From assembly GCF_016461785.1 (NCBI RefSeq), contig NZ_JAEMUH010000010.1, positions 1-64,000 on the forward strand: DNA of 64,000 bases, read 5' to 3'. A model generated the notes under the pieces. It ran no database searches. It was not told the DNA's origin and was given only the letters and a program-made list of their open reading frames with translations. This DNA comes from Marinomonas ostreistagni (GTDB lineage: Bacteria > Pseudomonadota > Gammaproteobacteria > Pseudomonadales > Marinomonadaceae). Below, piece after piece: positions 34,534 through 43,268 of this stretch. Each line of letters begins with the position of its first letter. Position 1 is the stretch's first letter. The position numbers and the translations under genes were made by a program.

Positions 34534-34978
34534 AGCTACTTTGCCACGGTGAGCTTTCGTCATTTCGTTGTTTTAACCAACGAAGACGGTTAGTACGTTT
34601 CGCAACAGCCAACTTGCTACCGTAAGTTTGAGTAAAAAGCTCCCACTCAAATCGTAAATGCGAAGCCGTCAGCTCAATTAACTCACGATGCTCTGTCGGC
34701 AACTCGGGCTTCACAATAATCCCTTGTAGGAACTGCACACCGCGCTCAAAGTAATCATTGGCTTGTAGCCACTCCTTCATAGAAACAGACACTTCTGCGA
34801 GATTCATATAGCTCACAATCACCGCCGAAACGGCTGTTTCTGCATCGACCTCAAAGTCATCTTTAAAAGTTGCTTCCGCACATGCTAAGGCTTTTCGCCC
34901 CAACTCTTGAGCGTCTACATAGGCCTCGCGAGTATGTGCTTCATTTGCTTGTCGAGTTAAATGCTGCCAGTAAATCAT
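34523..34978 (-). CDS. Fur-regulated TPR-like protein of unknown function
   Basis: A 151-residue protein, mostly helical, with repeats like T-R-E-A-Y-V-D-A-Q-E-L-G-R-K-A-L-A-C-A-E and A-E-V-S-V-S-M-K-E-W-L-Q-A-N-D-Y-F-E-R-G that suggest two TPR-type units. I faintly relate it to DUF2753-like proteins, without certainty. The start at 34978 is fixed by a strong GAGGAGG; the longer frame begins by translating the Fur box (M-I-I-I-L-I-I) and is not real. A Fur box at 34997-35015 sits between the ribosome binding site and the cobO stop, so the gene should be induced by iron shortage. A 24-residue membrane peptide gene overlaps its end. Confidence 0.8.
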   Translation of the reverse strand: MIYWQHLTRQANEAHTREAYVDAQELGRKALACAEATFKDDFEVDAETAVSAVIVSYMNLAEVSVSMKEWLQANDYFERGVQFLQGIIVKPELPTEHRELIELTASHLRFEWELFTQTYGSKLAVAKRTNRLRWLKQRNDESSPWQSSYGY

Positions 34979-34996
34979 AGGACCTCCTCTTCTAAT

Positions 34997-35015
34997 GATA
35001 AGAATGATTATCATC
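34997..35015. promoter_or_regulatory. Fur box
   Basis: The 19-mer GATAAGAATGATTATCATC matches the classical Fur consensus GATAATGATAATCATTATC at 14 of 19 positions by my count. It lies 18-37 bases upstream of the start of the TPR-like gene and downstream of cobO. Confidence 0.7.
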
Positions 35016-35058
35016 TAGAAAACAGAAAAAGTCCAATTAAATAAGAAAGGTTCTCATT

Positions 35059-35670
35059 TTACCATTCAATGCCAGCTTGCGCCTTCACTCCCCCTTCGAA
35101 GGCATGACGCTCATTAGCGATTTTACTGTGAGTATCAATACTATCTAATAAGGCTCTCGGTGCCGTTCTGCCGGTCATCATCACATTTTGGTGAGCAGGC
35201 CTATTCGCTAACGCTTCGACCAGATCATCCGCATCAAGATAACCGTACTTATACATATAAGTAATTTCATCCAGCAGGACAAAGTTCACACGCTCATCCG
35301 CAAGTGCTTGTTTTGCCACTTCCCAAGCTTGATTGGCGGCTTTTTGCTCTAACTCTGGGTCGCGCGTTTCCCAAGTAAAACCATGCCCCATCACATGAAA
35401 AGATACTTGGGGATGTTGACCAAAAAATAATTGCTCCCCTGTTTCTTTACGACCTTTGATAAATTGAACAACGGTCGCATTTTGGCCATGCCCCAATGCT
35501 CGGGCCATCGTGCCAAACGCACTGGAACTTTTACCTTTACCATTTCCAGTTAACAAAATCGAAACACCGCGCTCTTCGGTCGCCGCAGCAATTTTCTTAT
35601 CCACTACCTCTTTCTTTTTCAAACGCTTGGCCATGTCGATTTGCGCTTGCTGTTCTGGGGTTCTCTCCAT
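35059..35670 (-). CDS. cobO: Cob(I)yrinic acid a,c-diamide adenosyltransferase
   Basis: A 203-residue CobO/BtuR/CobA(Salmonella)-type adenosyltransferase that attaches the 5-deoxyadenosyl group to the cobalt of corrinoids using ATP. The N-terminal basic helix is followed by the P-loop G-N-G-K-G-K-S-S (residues 42-49), then V-V-Q-F-I-K-G and the V-L-L-D-E-I-T-Y-M segment, all as in the family. Its length is normal. It is the last gene of the cobT-cobS-cobC-like-TRIC-cobO run and starts 2 bases after the TRIC stop, so expression is tightly coupled. Confidence 0.95.
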   Translation of the reverse strand: MERTPEQQAQIDMAKRLKKKEVVDKKIAAATEERGVSILLTGNGKGKSSSAFGTMARALGHGQNATVVQFIKGRKETGEQLFFGQHPQVSFHVMGHGFTWETRDPELEQKAANQAWEVAKQALADERVNFVLLDEITYMYKYGYLDADDLVEALANRPAHQNVMMTGRTAPRALLDSIDTHSKIANERHAFEGGVKAQAGIEW

Positions 35671-35672
35671 CG

Positions 35673-36293
35673 TTATGAATCTCTTTTTTTGAATAGTAAC
35701 CAGCTTGGGTAATACAAGCCTTTATGAATTGCCAGTATTCTCAGTATAAAGATCAAAAAGCTGGCGTAAATCGAGTTATATTCATGCCAAGGCATATTCT
35801 GCTCTAGTAGCACGACTAACAAAGCTCCGAGAAATGCTGGTGTGGCATAAAACTCTTTGCCTAGAACCAATGGCGCACGATCACTCAACAAATCTCGGAT
35901 GATCCCACCTGCAACTCCAGTAATCACTCCCATGGTTATGGCAATCATCGGAGAAAAGCCTTGGGCCAGCACGCGCTCCGTAGCGACGACAGTGAATAAA
36001 GCCAAACCAAATGAGTCGGCATAGTGAAACACTTGCTGACGGTTTTCGATCACCCTCACCCCAAAGAAAGCGAATACTGAGGACAAAAACGCAACCCATA
36101 AATAAGACGTATCTTGCACCCAATACACGGCATCCAGCCTCAGCACGACATCGCGAATGGTGCCGCCGCCCAACGAAGCCACCATACCCAGCAACACAAT
36201 GCTAAAAATATCCATGTTGCGTCGACCAGCAGAAATCACTCCCGAGATCGCGAACGCGGCAATACCAATCATGCCCAAAATGTACAACAGCAT
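35673..36293 (-). CDS. TRIC-type channel (UPF0126/YicG family)
   Basis: A 206-residue protein with about seven transmembrane helices. The family pattern is clear: A-F-A-I-S-G-V-I-S-A-G-R-R-N-M-D, G-M-V-A-S-L-G-G-G-T-I-R-D-V and a second G-V-A-G-G-I-I-R-D-L, the two inverted GG-containing repeats of trimeric intracellular cation channels. Bacterial members conduct potassium or other monovalent cations in studies as I recall; their physiology is unclear. The start at 36293 is set by AGAGG. It is embedded between the cobC-like gene (10 bases) and cobO (2 bases), an unusual place that hints at a link with corrinoid or cobalt metabolism. Confidence 0.88.
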   Translation of the reverse strand: MLLYILGMIGIAAFAISGVISAGRRNMDIFSIVLLGMVASLGGGTIRDVVLRLDAVYWVQDTSYLWVAFLSSVFAFFGVRVIENRQQVFHYADSFGLALFTVVATERVLAQGFSPMIAITMGVITGVAGGIIRDLLSDRAPLVLGKEFYATPAFLGALLVVLLEQNMPWHEYNSIYASFLIFILRILAIHKGLYYPSWLLFKKRDS

Positions 36294-36303
36294 AGAAACC
36301 TCT

Positions 36304-36885
36304 TTAACGTACCCAGTCACCCGCGCCTAGACGATTCAATATGGCATAATGCTCGCCTAGATCTAATTCAGTGATACTCGAATAAGAAGGGTTTAAACGA
36401 TGGCACTGGTCCAATGGCCATTGACATAAATGCGCCACCAGCACTTTAATCACGCCAGCATGCGTGACCAATACCGTGTCTTTATCCGCCTGACGAATAC
36501 CTTCAAACCAGCTTATGACACGTTCAAACAAAGTCTTTAAACTCTCACCATGATATGGCGCATTATTGGTCAGACATGCCATCCATTCATCAATTTCAGG
36601 TTTGGGAATATCATTCCATAAGCGATTTTCCCAGTTGCCAAAATCTACTTCTTTAATAGCTTCCACAGACACGGATTGAGGCTGTAATGCTTTTGCTAGC
36701 AAGCGCGTTCGCACTAACGGGCTGTGAAAGAATTGCCAAGTGTTATCTGGGTAGTGTTTGGTGAGCCAAGTGTTAATGGCTTGTGCATCGTGCGGCCAGC
36801 TCTCCACAATCGGCACATCCGTTTGACCATAGCAAAGCCCTTTTGCAACGTCCGGTTTGGGGTGACGAATCAACAATAACTTCAT
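36304..36885 (-). CDS. cobC: Histidine phosphatase, CobC-like (alpha-ribazole phosphatase)
   Basis: A 193-residue phosphoglycerate-mutase-type phosphatase. The catalytic motif is L-L-I-R-H-P with His8 (Pro replaces the usual Gly), and the second conserved His is in V-T-H-A-G-V. CobC-like enzymes remove the phosphate of alpha-ribazole phosphate in B12 nucleotide-loop assembly. The location directly after cobS, with TAATG overlap of stop and start, supports that job. Other histidine phosphatases would look similar, so the substrate is set by context. The start is the ATG at 36885. Confidence 0.85.
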   Translation of the reverse strand: MKLLLIRHPKPDVAKGLCYGQTDVPIVESWPHDAQAINTWLTKHYPDNTWQFFHSPLVRTRLLAKALQPQSVSVEAIKEVDFGNWENRLWNDIPKPEIDEWMACLTNNAPYHGESLKTLFERVISWFEGIRQADKDTVLVTHAGVIKVLVAHLCQWPLDQCHRLNPSYSSITELDLGEHYAILNRLGAGDWVR

Positions 36886-37658
36886 TAGGCTTGCCACCCC
36901 AGTAAGGTAAACAACACCAACAGCTCCGCGATCTGCTCACTTGCTCCCAACGTGTCACCGTTAAAACCATTAATTCGACGAACTAAATATAGGGCGACAC
37001 AGACACCTGTGACCACTAACATTAGCGCAACTGAGAACCAATAATTTACGCCAATCAACACAATGACAAACAGCATAGACAAGGCGATCCATACACAGCC
37101 ACGCAAGGTAAATTCTGAGATCATGCTTTTAGCTTTACTATGACCAAGGCTGACATAATCTAAGAAAGTCATGATCCCCAGTGGCAACCAACGGGCGCAA
37201 ACATGAACCGTGATCCAGCCCAATAGCACAAACAACATGCCATCTTGCCACAAAGATTTAGTGATCCACTGACTCAAGAGCCACCACTTTATTGCAAAGC
37301 AAAATATCCCTGCCAACACACCATAACTGCCAACCCGCGAGTCTTTCATAATGGTAAGGCGCTGTTCTGCCGTCCAACCGCCGACTAAGCCATCGGCAGC
37401 ATCCATCAAACCATCTTCATGAAAGGCTCCGGTCAATAGCACTGCACTGACGATCATCAACAATGCTTGAAATTCAGGAGACCATCCACTAAAGAGCAGC
37501 GGCCAAGCACTAAGCATTGCGACGATCGCACCAACCCATGGTAAAAAGCACACGCTAGGCGTGTGCTTTTTAGGAGAGTCCCAATCGATATTCAGTGGGA
37601 TTCTTGTATAGGTTGCCAGAGATCGTTTAAAGCCCTGCCAATCCTGTTCAAGAAGCAT
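36885..37658 (-). CDS. cobS: Adenosylcobinamide-GDP ribazoletransferase
   Basis: A 257-residue multi-helix membrane enzyme that joins adenosylcobinamide-GDP to alpha-ribazole, the final step of B12 synthesis. The motif G-A-F-H-E-D-G-L-M-D-A-A-D-G carries the acidic residues that bind metal and pyrophosphate in the family. The ATG at 37658 is chosen because GGAG precedes it and the protein then starts as CobS proteins do (L-A-T-Y-T-R-I-P-L). The start lies within the last codons of cobT (11-base overlap), and the stop overlaps the start of the next gene as TAATG. Confidence 0.94.
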   Translation of the reverse strand: MLLEQDWQGFKRSLATYTRIPLNIDWDSPKKHTPSVCFLPWVGAIVAMLSAWPLLFSGWSPEFQALLMIVSAVLLTGAFHEDGLMDAADGLVGGWTAEQRLTIMKDSRVGSYGVLAGIFCFAIKWWLLSQWITKSLWQDGMLFVLLGWITVHVCARWLPLGIMTFLDYVSLGHSKAKSMISEFTLRGCVWIALSMLFVIVLIGVNYWFSVALMLVVTGVCVALYLVRRINGFNGDTLGASEQIAELLVLFTLLGWQA

Positions 37659-38703
37659 TACTGACTCCAGCGGACTCAAAACTTGCCATTTCATTGAAGA
37701 AGATGACAGCACTTTTAATGATCGGGTAACTAAGAATGGCACCAGACCCTTCGCCTAAACGTAAGTCCAGCTTTAAGATAGGCGTAGCGTCAAAGTGTTG
37801 TAACAGCGCTTTATGAGCCTGTTCATCGGATTGGTGAGCAAAGATGGCATAATCCACCACGGCTTGCTGCAATTTGCTAGCAAATAACAAAGCAACCGTG
37901 CAGATAAAGCCATCAACCACAAATGGTTTACCTAACTCAGCCGAGCGCAGCATGGCCCCCGACATGGCTAGAATTTCTAGTCCACCTACTTGTGTTGCGA
38001 CTTCCCAAGGTGCCCATTTGCCTACAGGTTTGTTAAGCTCTTGCTCAGCACGCTGAAGCGATGTCGCAATAATCTGTGCTTTTTTCGAAACACCAGCATC
38101 ATCTAGCCCAGTCCCGCGCCCTGCTGTGTCTTCTGGCTTCGTTCCTGTTATCGCGCTCATCATGCAAGACGAGACACCTGTATTACCAATCCCCATCTCA
38201 CCAAATAGCAACAAGTCTATATCTCCGCAAGCATCCACTTCATCTGCGCCTGCTTGAAACGCTTGGTTTACTTGCTCAAGGCTCAGTGCTGCTTGCTCTG
38301 AGAAATCTTGACTCGCGTAAGCCACTTTTCGTTTAGACAGTAAGGGGTGATCTGGCATGTCAACTTTGACGCCAACATCAACCACCTTTAGTGGTACGTT
38401 GTGTTGTTTACAGAAGACACTCACCGCGGCACCACCGGCTAAAAAGTTCGCTACCATTTGTGGTGTGACTTCTTGGGGAAATGCACTAATGCCTTTATCA
38501 ACCGCGCCATGATCTGCTGCAAACACTAGCATTTGCGCTTTCTCAAGCTTAGGAACTAGCGTTCTTTGAATACGCGCCACTTGAAAAGCGATGCGTTCCA
38601 AGCCACCCAAAGCACCAGGCGGTTTGGTTTTAAAGTCAATCTTATGTTGGATATCGCTGTCTAATTCATGGCCTAGAGGGGCTACTTGGAAGGCTTTTAA
38701 CAC
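37648..38703 (-). CDS. cobT: Nicotinate-nucleotide-dimethylbenzimidazole phosphoribosyltransferase
   Basis: A 351-residue CobT. It transfers phosphoribose from nicotinate mononucleotide to 5,6-dimethylbenzimidazole to make alpha-ribazole phosphate. Typical segments are F-A-A-D-H-G, A-L-L-F-G-E-M-G-I-G-N-T-G-V-S-S and a C-terminal Glu in L-R-L-G-E-G-S-G-A. The start is GTG at 38703 with GAGG five bases before it; the longer frame has no signal or similarity. It is the first gene of the cobalamin operon and lies right behind the rlmB terminator, so its promoter must be in or near rlmB. The bluB product is its substrate. Confidence 0.95.
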   Translation of the reverse strand: MLKAFQVAPLGHELDSDIQHKIDFKTKPPGALGGLERIAFQVARIQRTLVPKLEKAQMLVFAADHGAVDKGISAFPQEVTPQMVANFLAGGAAVSVFCKQHNVPLKVVDVGVKVDMPDHPLLSKRKVAYASQDFSEQAALSLEQVNQAFQAGADEVDACGDIDLLLFGEMGIGNTGVSSCMMSAITGTKPEDTAGRGTGLDDAGVSKKAQIIATSLQRAEQELNKPVGKWAPWEVATQVGGLEILAMSGAMLRSAELGKPFVVDGFICTVALLFASKLQQAVVDYAIFAHQSDEQAHKALLQHFDATPILKLDLRLGEGSGAILSYPIIKSAVIFFNEMASFESAGVSNAS

Positions 38704-38730
38704 GGGAACCTCACGAACATTCAACCAATT

Positions 38731-38758
38731 AAAAAAGCAGGTTAAGAACCTGCTTTTG
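38731..38758 (-). terminator. Terminator overlapping the end of rlmB
   Basis: Read on the minus strand: AAAAGCAGGTT, a 3-base loop, AACCTGCTTTT and a run of T. The left arm encodes the final Ala-Gly-Ser codons of rlmB, and the stop codon TAA falls at the start of the right arm. Confidence 0.85.
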
Positions 38759-39506
38759 CCGCACGCTGACGTACCACTTCGTACAAACACACACCTGTGG
38801 CAACCGAAACGTTTAAGCTGGTCACCACACCCGCCATCGGCAGTTTAATCAAGTAATCGCACTGTTCACGGGTTAGACGACGCATACCATCCCCTTCCGC
38901 ACCCATTACAATTGCCGTTGGAATTGTGAGATCTTGCTCGTAGACAGTTTTCGTCGCTTCACCCGCAGTACCAAAAATCCAAACACCGAGGTCTTGGAGC
39001 TTCTTCATAGTACGGGCAAGGTTGGTGACAGAGAACACTGGCATACTTTCCGCAGCGCCACACGCGACCTTGCTTACCGTCGCATTAATCGTTGCCGATT
39101 TGTCTTTCGGGATCACTACCGCATGAGCACCTGCCGCATCAGCACTACGCAAACAAGCGCCAAGGTTATGAGGGTCCGTTACACCGTCCAAAATTACGAT
39201 CAATGGCACGGCATCTAGGTTTTTCACTAAACGTTCTAGATCTTTCTCATCACCAGTTTTGGTGACTTCAGCCAACGCCACCACACCTTGGTGAACCACT
39301 CGCTCTTTGCTTTTACTAAATAGCTGGTCCAAGTCACGGCGCGGCACTTGGCTGATCCGAATTTTCTGTGCCTGACACAGCTTGATAATGCGCTGCATCT
39401 TTTTATCATCACGTCCTTCCTGTAGACGCACTTCTTTCACTTTACCATCTTGGCCCAGCGCATTTTCTACGGCATGAATACCGTATACCCAATCTAAATC
39501 TGCCAT
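38742..39506 (-). CDS. rlmB: 23S rRNA 2-O-methyltransferase (guanosine 2251)
   Basis: A 254-residue SPOUT-class methyltransferase that methylates G2251 of 23S rRNA. The N-terminal part (W-V-Y-G-I-H-A-V-E-N-A-L) is the substrate-binding domain. The knot region has D-P-H-N-L-G-A-C-L-R-S-A-D, V-M-G-A-E-G-D-G-M-R and L-P-M-A-G-V-V-T-S-L-N-V-S-V-A. The length is normal (E. coli 243). It follows rnr by 29 bases and the same gene pair is conserved in E. coli (rnr-rlmB). A terminator overlaps its 3-prime end. Confidence 0.95.
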   Translation of the reverse strand: MADLDWVYGIHAVENALGQDGKVKEVRLQEGRDDKKMQRIIKLCQAQKIRISQVPRRDLDQLFSKSKERVVHQGVVALAEVTKTGDEKDLERLVKNLDAVPLIVILDGVTDPHNLGACLRSADAAGAHAVVIPKDKSATINATVSKVACGAAESMPVFSVTNLARTMKKLQDLGVWIFGTAGEATKTVYEQDLTIPTAIVMGAEGDGMRRLTREQCDYLIKLPMAGVVTSLNVSVATGVCLYEVVRQRAAKAGS

Positions 39507-39535
39507 GTGGCTAACACACTCTTTCTATTCTTTGA

Positions 39536-42151
39536 TTAATCACGTACACGAGCTTTGGCGTTGCTCTTTTTCTTTTTGGTTTTCGGCTTGGTATTTTTAG
39601 CTTTCGTACCCGTTGCCTTTTTCACAGCTGACGATTTTTTTGGCGTTGCGCTGCTGCTTGCACCATCGGCTTTTTTGCCCGCTTTTTTAGGGCGTGGCTT
39701 TTTAGCTTTGGCTTTTACTCTCTGAGCGTCCTTTTTCTTACCGGCTTTTTTCTTAGGCTTGTTATCCCACTCTTCGTCCGCAGGCGCTTTTTGACCTTCT
39801 CGATCAGGTCTTGCCTTTGGTTTAACACGCCCACCAAGCTCCATCGGTGGCAACTGAGCCAACTGCATTTCAAGCTCAGTCAATTCGTCCAAATCCATGC
39901 GTTGTTTAGGCTTTGGACGGCCTTGCAACATTTGCAGGTCAATCTTACGCTGCTCAAGGTTAACGCCGGATACGGTTACGCGTACTTGCTCGCCTAATCG
40001 GAAAACCTTACCAGTACGCTCACCAATCATGGCCTGATGCTCAGGATCGTGAACAAAGTAATCGTCCCCAAGCCCAGACACGTGTACCAAACCGTCGACG
40101 TATAAACCACCTAATTCAACAAACAATCCAAATGGCGTGACAGCAGTGACAATACCATCGAACTCTTCACCCAAGTGTTGCTCAACGTACTGACACTTAA
40201 GCCATGATTCCACATCACGAGTGGCCTCATCTGCTCGACGCTCCGTCACAGAACAGTTTTCACCGAGTTGATCCATAGCGGCATCATCATAGCCATAAAT
40301 CTTGTTCGCTTTTAGGGTCACTGAGCCGGGCACTTTGTAGGCTTGAGTGACCTTTGGCGCGCCCTCACCACGAATCAAGTAACGAATCGCACGGTGAACT
40401 AATAGGTCTGGGTAGCGGCGAATCGGGGATGTAAAGTGGGTGTACGCATCGTATGCAAGACCAAAGTGGCCCACATTATCTGGTTGATAAACCGCTTGTG
40501 ACATAGAACGAAGTAACATGGTTTGAATGCTTCGCGCGTCAGCTCGATCACGGATTTTCTCAGCCAAATCTGCGTAATCTTTCGGTGTCGGTTTTAATCC
40601 ACCACCCAGTTCTAAACCCAGCACGGATAAGTAAGTGCGCAAAGCAATCAACTTCTCTTCACGCGGACCTTCGTGGATACGGAACAGCGCAGGCAGATTC
40701 GCTTTTAATAGCAACTCAGCAGAAGCGACGTTGGCACACAACATACATTCTTCGATCAGCTTATGGGCATCGTTGCGCTCGATCGGCACAATTTGCTCAA
40801 TCTTAGCGTTTTGATCAAACACCATACGTGTCTCAACCGTGTCGAAGTCCATCGCACCGCGCTCTTCACGTGCTGCACGCAGAACTTGGTATAAACCGTA
40901 CAAATCATCAATGTGTGACACGATGTCCTTGTATCGCTCACGCAGCTCAATACCTTGCTCATCTGGCTCGGCAGCAATCATCTTCGCGACTTTTGAATAG
41001 GTCAAACGAGCATGGGAATTGATAATGCCTTCGTAGAATTTGTAGCCGCGCATTTTACCGCGAGTAGTTAACGAAATTTCAGCCACCATCGCTAAGCGAT
41101 CAACGTTCGGGTTGAGAGAACATAAACCGTTAGAAAGCACTTCTGGCAACATGGGGACAACACGACCTGGGAAGTACACCGAGTTGCCACGCAAGATCGC
41201 TTCTTCATCCAACGCAGAGCCTTTCTTCACGTAGTGGGAAACATCGGCAATGGCCACATACAATTTCCAACCGCCCGGTGTTTTTTCACAGTACACCGCA
41301 TCGTCAAAGTCACGAGCGTCTTCGCCATCAATGGTGACAAAAGGCGTTTGTCTATGATCGACGCGATTCACTTTGTCGTCTTCTGCGACCTCTGTCGTGA
41401 AATGGCTAATTTGCTGCACAACGTCTTTCGGCCATTCATTAGGAATATCGTACTGGTGAATCGCCACATCAATTTCAAGACCTGGTGCCATAAAGTCGCC
41501 CAAGATCTTTTTCACGATGCCTTTTGCTGCAACATGACGTTCCGCGTAGGTAACGATCTCCACCAATACATATTGACCGTGCTTCGGAGAGAGTCCGGAA
41601 GATTGCTCGATCATGATATCTTGCGAAATACGAGGGTTCTCTGGCGTAACAAACGCTGAGCCGCTTTCTTCGTAGTAACGGCCAACCAAAGTACTGTGTT
41701 TGCGTTCTTTGATCTCGACCACAACACCATCAAGTCGCCCTTTAATCGTTTTGCCAGAAAGACGCGCAACGACTAAATCGCCATCCATAACAGATTGCAT
41801 TTGTCGAGGGGATAAGAACACATCGTCTTCGTCTTTGCGTAGTAAAAAGCCATGGCCGTCTTTTTGACCTTGTACATAGCCTTCTATTAAGTCGCTCTCT
41901 ACGATAGGTGAATAAGCATCGTCATAGTTACTAACCAATTGATGATCTCGACACATCGCTATTAAACGTCGTCGCGCGGCTTCAATTGAGTCTTCGTCTT
42001 TTAAGCCGAAGGCTTCACATAATTCAGGGTGAGTAACAGGACGACCCACCGAGGCAATATGCTCTAGTATGTATTCGCGACTCGGAATGGGGTTGTCGTA
42101 TTTTGATGCTTCCCGATCTCGAAATGGGTCTTGAATGTCTTTTTTACTCAA
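39536..42151 (-). CDS. rnr: Ribonuclease R
   Basis: An 871-residue 3-prime to 5-prime exoribonuclease that degrades structured RNA, including defective rRNA and tmRNA-tagged messages. It has N-terminal cold-shock/helix-turn-helix-like domains, the RNB catalytic domain with D-G-E-D-A-R-D-F-D-D-A-V holding the metal-binding Asp residues, an S1 domain (F-D-G-I-V-T-A-V-T-P-F-G-L-F-V-E) and a strongly basic C-terminal tail (about 775-871) full of Lys and Ala. The start is TTG at 42151 with AGGA nine bases upstream. A 313-base region precedes it, so it probably has its own promoter. Confidence 0.95.
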   Translation of the reverse strand: MSKKDIQDPFRDREASKYDNPIPSREYILEHIASVGRPVTHPELCEAFGLKDEDSIEAARRRLIAMCRDHQLVSNYDDAYSPIVESDLIEGYVQGQKDGHGFLLRKDEDDVFLSPRQMQSVMDGDLVVARLSGKTIKGRLDGVVVEIKERKHSTLVGRYYEESGSAFVTPENPRISQDIMIEQSSGLSPKHGQYVLVEIVTYAERHVAAKGIVKKILGDFMAPGLEIDVAIHQYDIPNEWPKDVVQQISHFTTEVAEDDKVNRVDHRQTPFVTIDGEDARDFDDAVYCEKTPGGWKLYVAIADVSHYVKKGSALDEEAILRGNSVYFPGRVVPMLPEVLSNGLCSLNPNVDRLAMVAEISLTTRGKMRGYKFYEGIINSHARLTYSKVAKMIAAEPDEQGIELRERYKDIVSHIDDLYGLYQVLRAAREERGAMDFDTVETRMVFDQNAKIEQIVPIERNDAHKLIEECMLCANVASAELLLKANLPALFRIHEGPREEKLIALRTYLSVLGLELGGGLKPTPKDYADLAEKIRDRADARSIQTMLLRSMSQAVYQPDNVGHFGLAYDAYTHFTSPIRRYPDLLVHRAIRYLIRGEGAPKVTQAYKVPGSVTLKANKIYGYDDAAMDQLGENCSVTERRADEATRDVESWLKCQYVEQHLGEEFDGIVTAVTPFGLFVELGGLYVDGLVHVSGLGDDYFVHDPEHQAMIGERTGKVFRLGEQVRVTVSGVNLEQRKIDLQMLQGRPKPKQRMDLDELTELEMQLAQLPPMELGGRVKPKARPDREGQKAPADEEWDNKPKKKAGKKKDAQRVKAKAKKPRPKKAGKKADGASSSATPKKSSAVKKATGTKAKNTKPKTKKKKSNAKARVRD

Positions 42152-42464
42152 ATGGTACCGTCCTATTAATCAGAAGCTTATCTTGAGCTTCTATTTTTGA
42201 ATGAATTAATGATCTAAGTATAAGTTATTATTAGATAATACTCTCTAAATGGTGCCACATTATTCACTATGGCTGCATCTTTAGCTTCTTAAGCCCTGTA
42301 ATAACACAACAAAACGGGTCTTTTTATGTCATATCTATGGCGAAATAATGACAAGCGGAGGTGCCTTGATAACTTTTTCGCCACAAATATCGCCTAAACC
42401 ATGTAATAAATCTGTTATTTCCCTGCATAGATCAACTTTTTAGATAGTTCCACTACTTTTCAGC
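42152..42464. other. Gene-free region between ppsR and rnr
   Basis: 313 bases between the ppsR stop and the rnr start, AT-rich, with no convincing open frame. The rnr promoter should lie here. The only structure I see is a weak 7-bp hairpin, AGAAGCT (42172-42178) with AGCTTCT (42186-42192), inside the probable rnr leader. I do not see a clear terminator for ppsR. Confidence 0.6.
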
Positions 42465-43268
42465 TCACCCCCGATTACGGGTTAAATGCATCTCAGCCAT
42501 GATTCTGGTGGAAATTTCTTCCACAGACAGCCGAGTGGTGTTCAAAAATGGAATACGTTCTTGGCGATAAATCGCTTCCACTTCGTTCAATTCATAACGA
42601 CACTGGCGCGATGAAGCGTATTTACTTTCCGCCATACGCCCTGTACGAATTTCATGCAGACGTTCAGGATCAATGGTCAAACCAAACAACTTATGCTTAT
42701 GTGGTTTTAGCACTTTCGGCAGACCAAAATCATTAAAGTCATCTTCCGTCAAAGGATAGTTGGCGGCTTTGATACCATACTGCATCGCTAGATATAAGCT
42801 TGTTGGAGTTTTACCAGAGCGAGACACGCCCAATAGAATGATTTCAGCTTCTTCATAATTTTTTACCGAAACCCCGTCATCATTAGCTAACGCATAGTTG
42901 ATCGCATCTATACGCCCATCGTAAATCCCTTCTTTTATGCCATGCGCTTTTTGCGCGTTAGGCTGAGCTGGAACACCTAATGCCTGTTCAATAGGCGACA
43001 ATAAATCCCCAAAAATGTTGTAACAATGACCATCACAAGACTCGATTATTGCTCTAATATTGGGATCAGAAATGGTGAAAAACACTAGCGTACTTTCTCC
43101 TTTCGATCGCTCTTCTTGCAACTGTTTACAGAAACCATGAGCCTGATCTGCGGTTGATAAAAAGGGCACACTGACCTGTTTAATGGTTACATCAAAGAAC
43201 GAAAGCATGGCTTGGCCAAACACCTCAGCCGTGATAGCAGTTCCATCAGAAACAAAATATACCTTCAC
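42465..43268 (-). CDS. ppsR: Phosphoenolpyruvate synthase regulatory protein
   Basis: A 267-residue bifunctional kinase/pyrophosphorylase (DUF299 family) that phosphorylates a Thr of PEP synthase with ADP and reverses it with phosphate. The P-loop-like motif L-G-V-S-R-S-G-K-T-P-T-S is at about residues 145-155. The start is set at GTG 43268 because GGGGGA precedes it and the protein then begins V-Y-F-V-S-D-G-T-A-I-T-A-E, as in the family. A 45-residue longer frame would make no sense. It is divergent from ppsA, its target, with 183 bases between. Confidence 0.95.
   Translation of the reverse strand: MKVYFVSDGTAITAEVFGQAMLSFFDVTIKQVSVPFLSTADQAHGFCKQLQEERSKGESTLVFFTISDPNIRAIIESCDGHCYNIFGDLLSPIEQALGVPAQPNAQKAHGIKEGIYDGRIDAINYALANDDGVSVKNYEEAEIILLGVSRSGKTPTSLYLAMQYGIKAANYPLTEDDFNDFGLPKVLKPHKHKLFGLTIDPERLHEIRTGRMAESKYASSRQCRYELNEVEAIYRQERIPFLNTTRLSVEEISTRIMAEMHLTRNRG

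Noticed and set aside
34979..35014. Upstream extension of the TPR-like protein (M-I-I-I-L-I-I-R-R-G-G-P)
   Set aside because: The extension translates the Fur box and the Shine-Dalgarno. The ATG at 34978 with GAGGAGG is the real start.
38590..38850. Cobalamin riboswitch before cobT
   Set aside because: The space between rlmB and cobT is only 38 bases, too short for such an element, and no B12-box-like sequence was recognised.
41234..41659. A 141-codon open frame antisense to rnr
   Set aside because: It is fully contained in rnr, whose protein is unambiguous, and has no family features.
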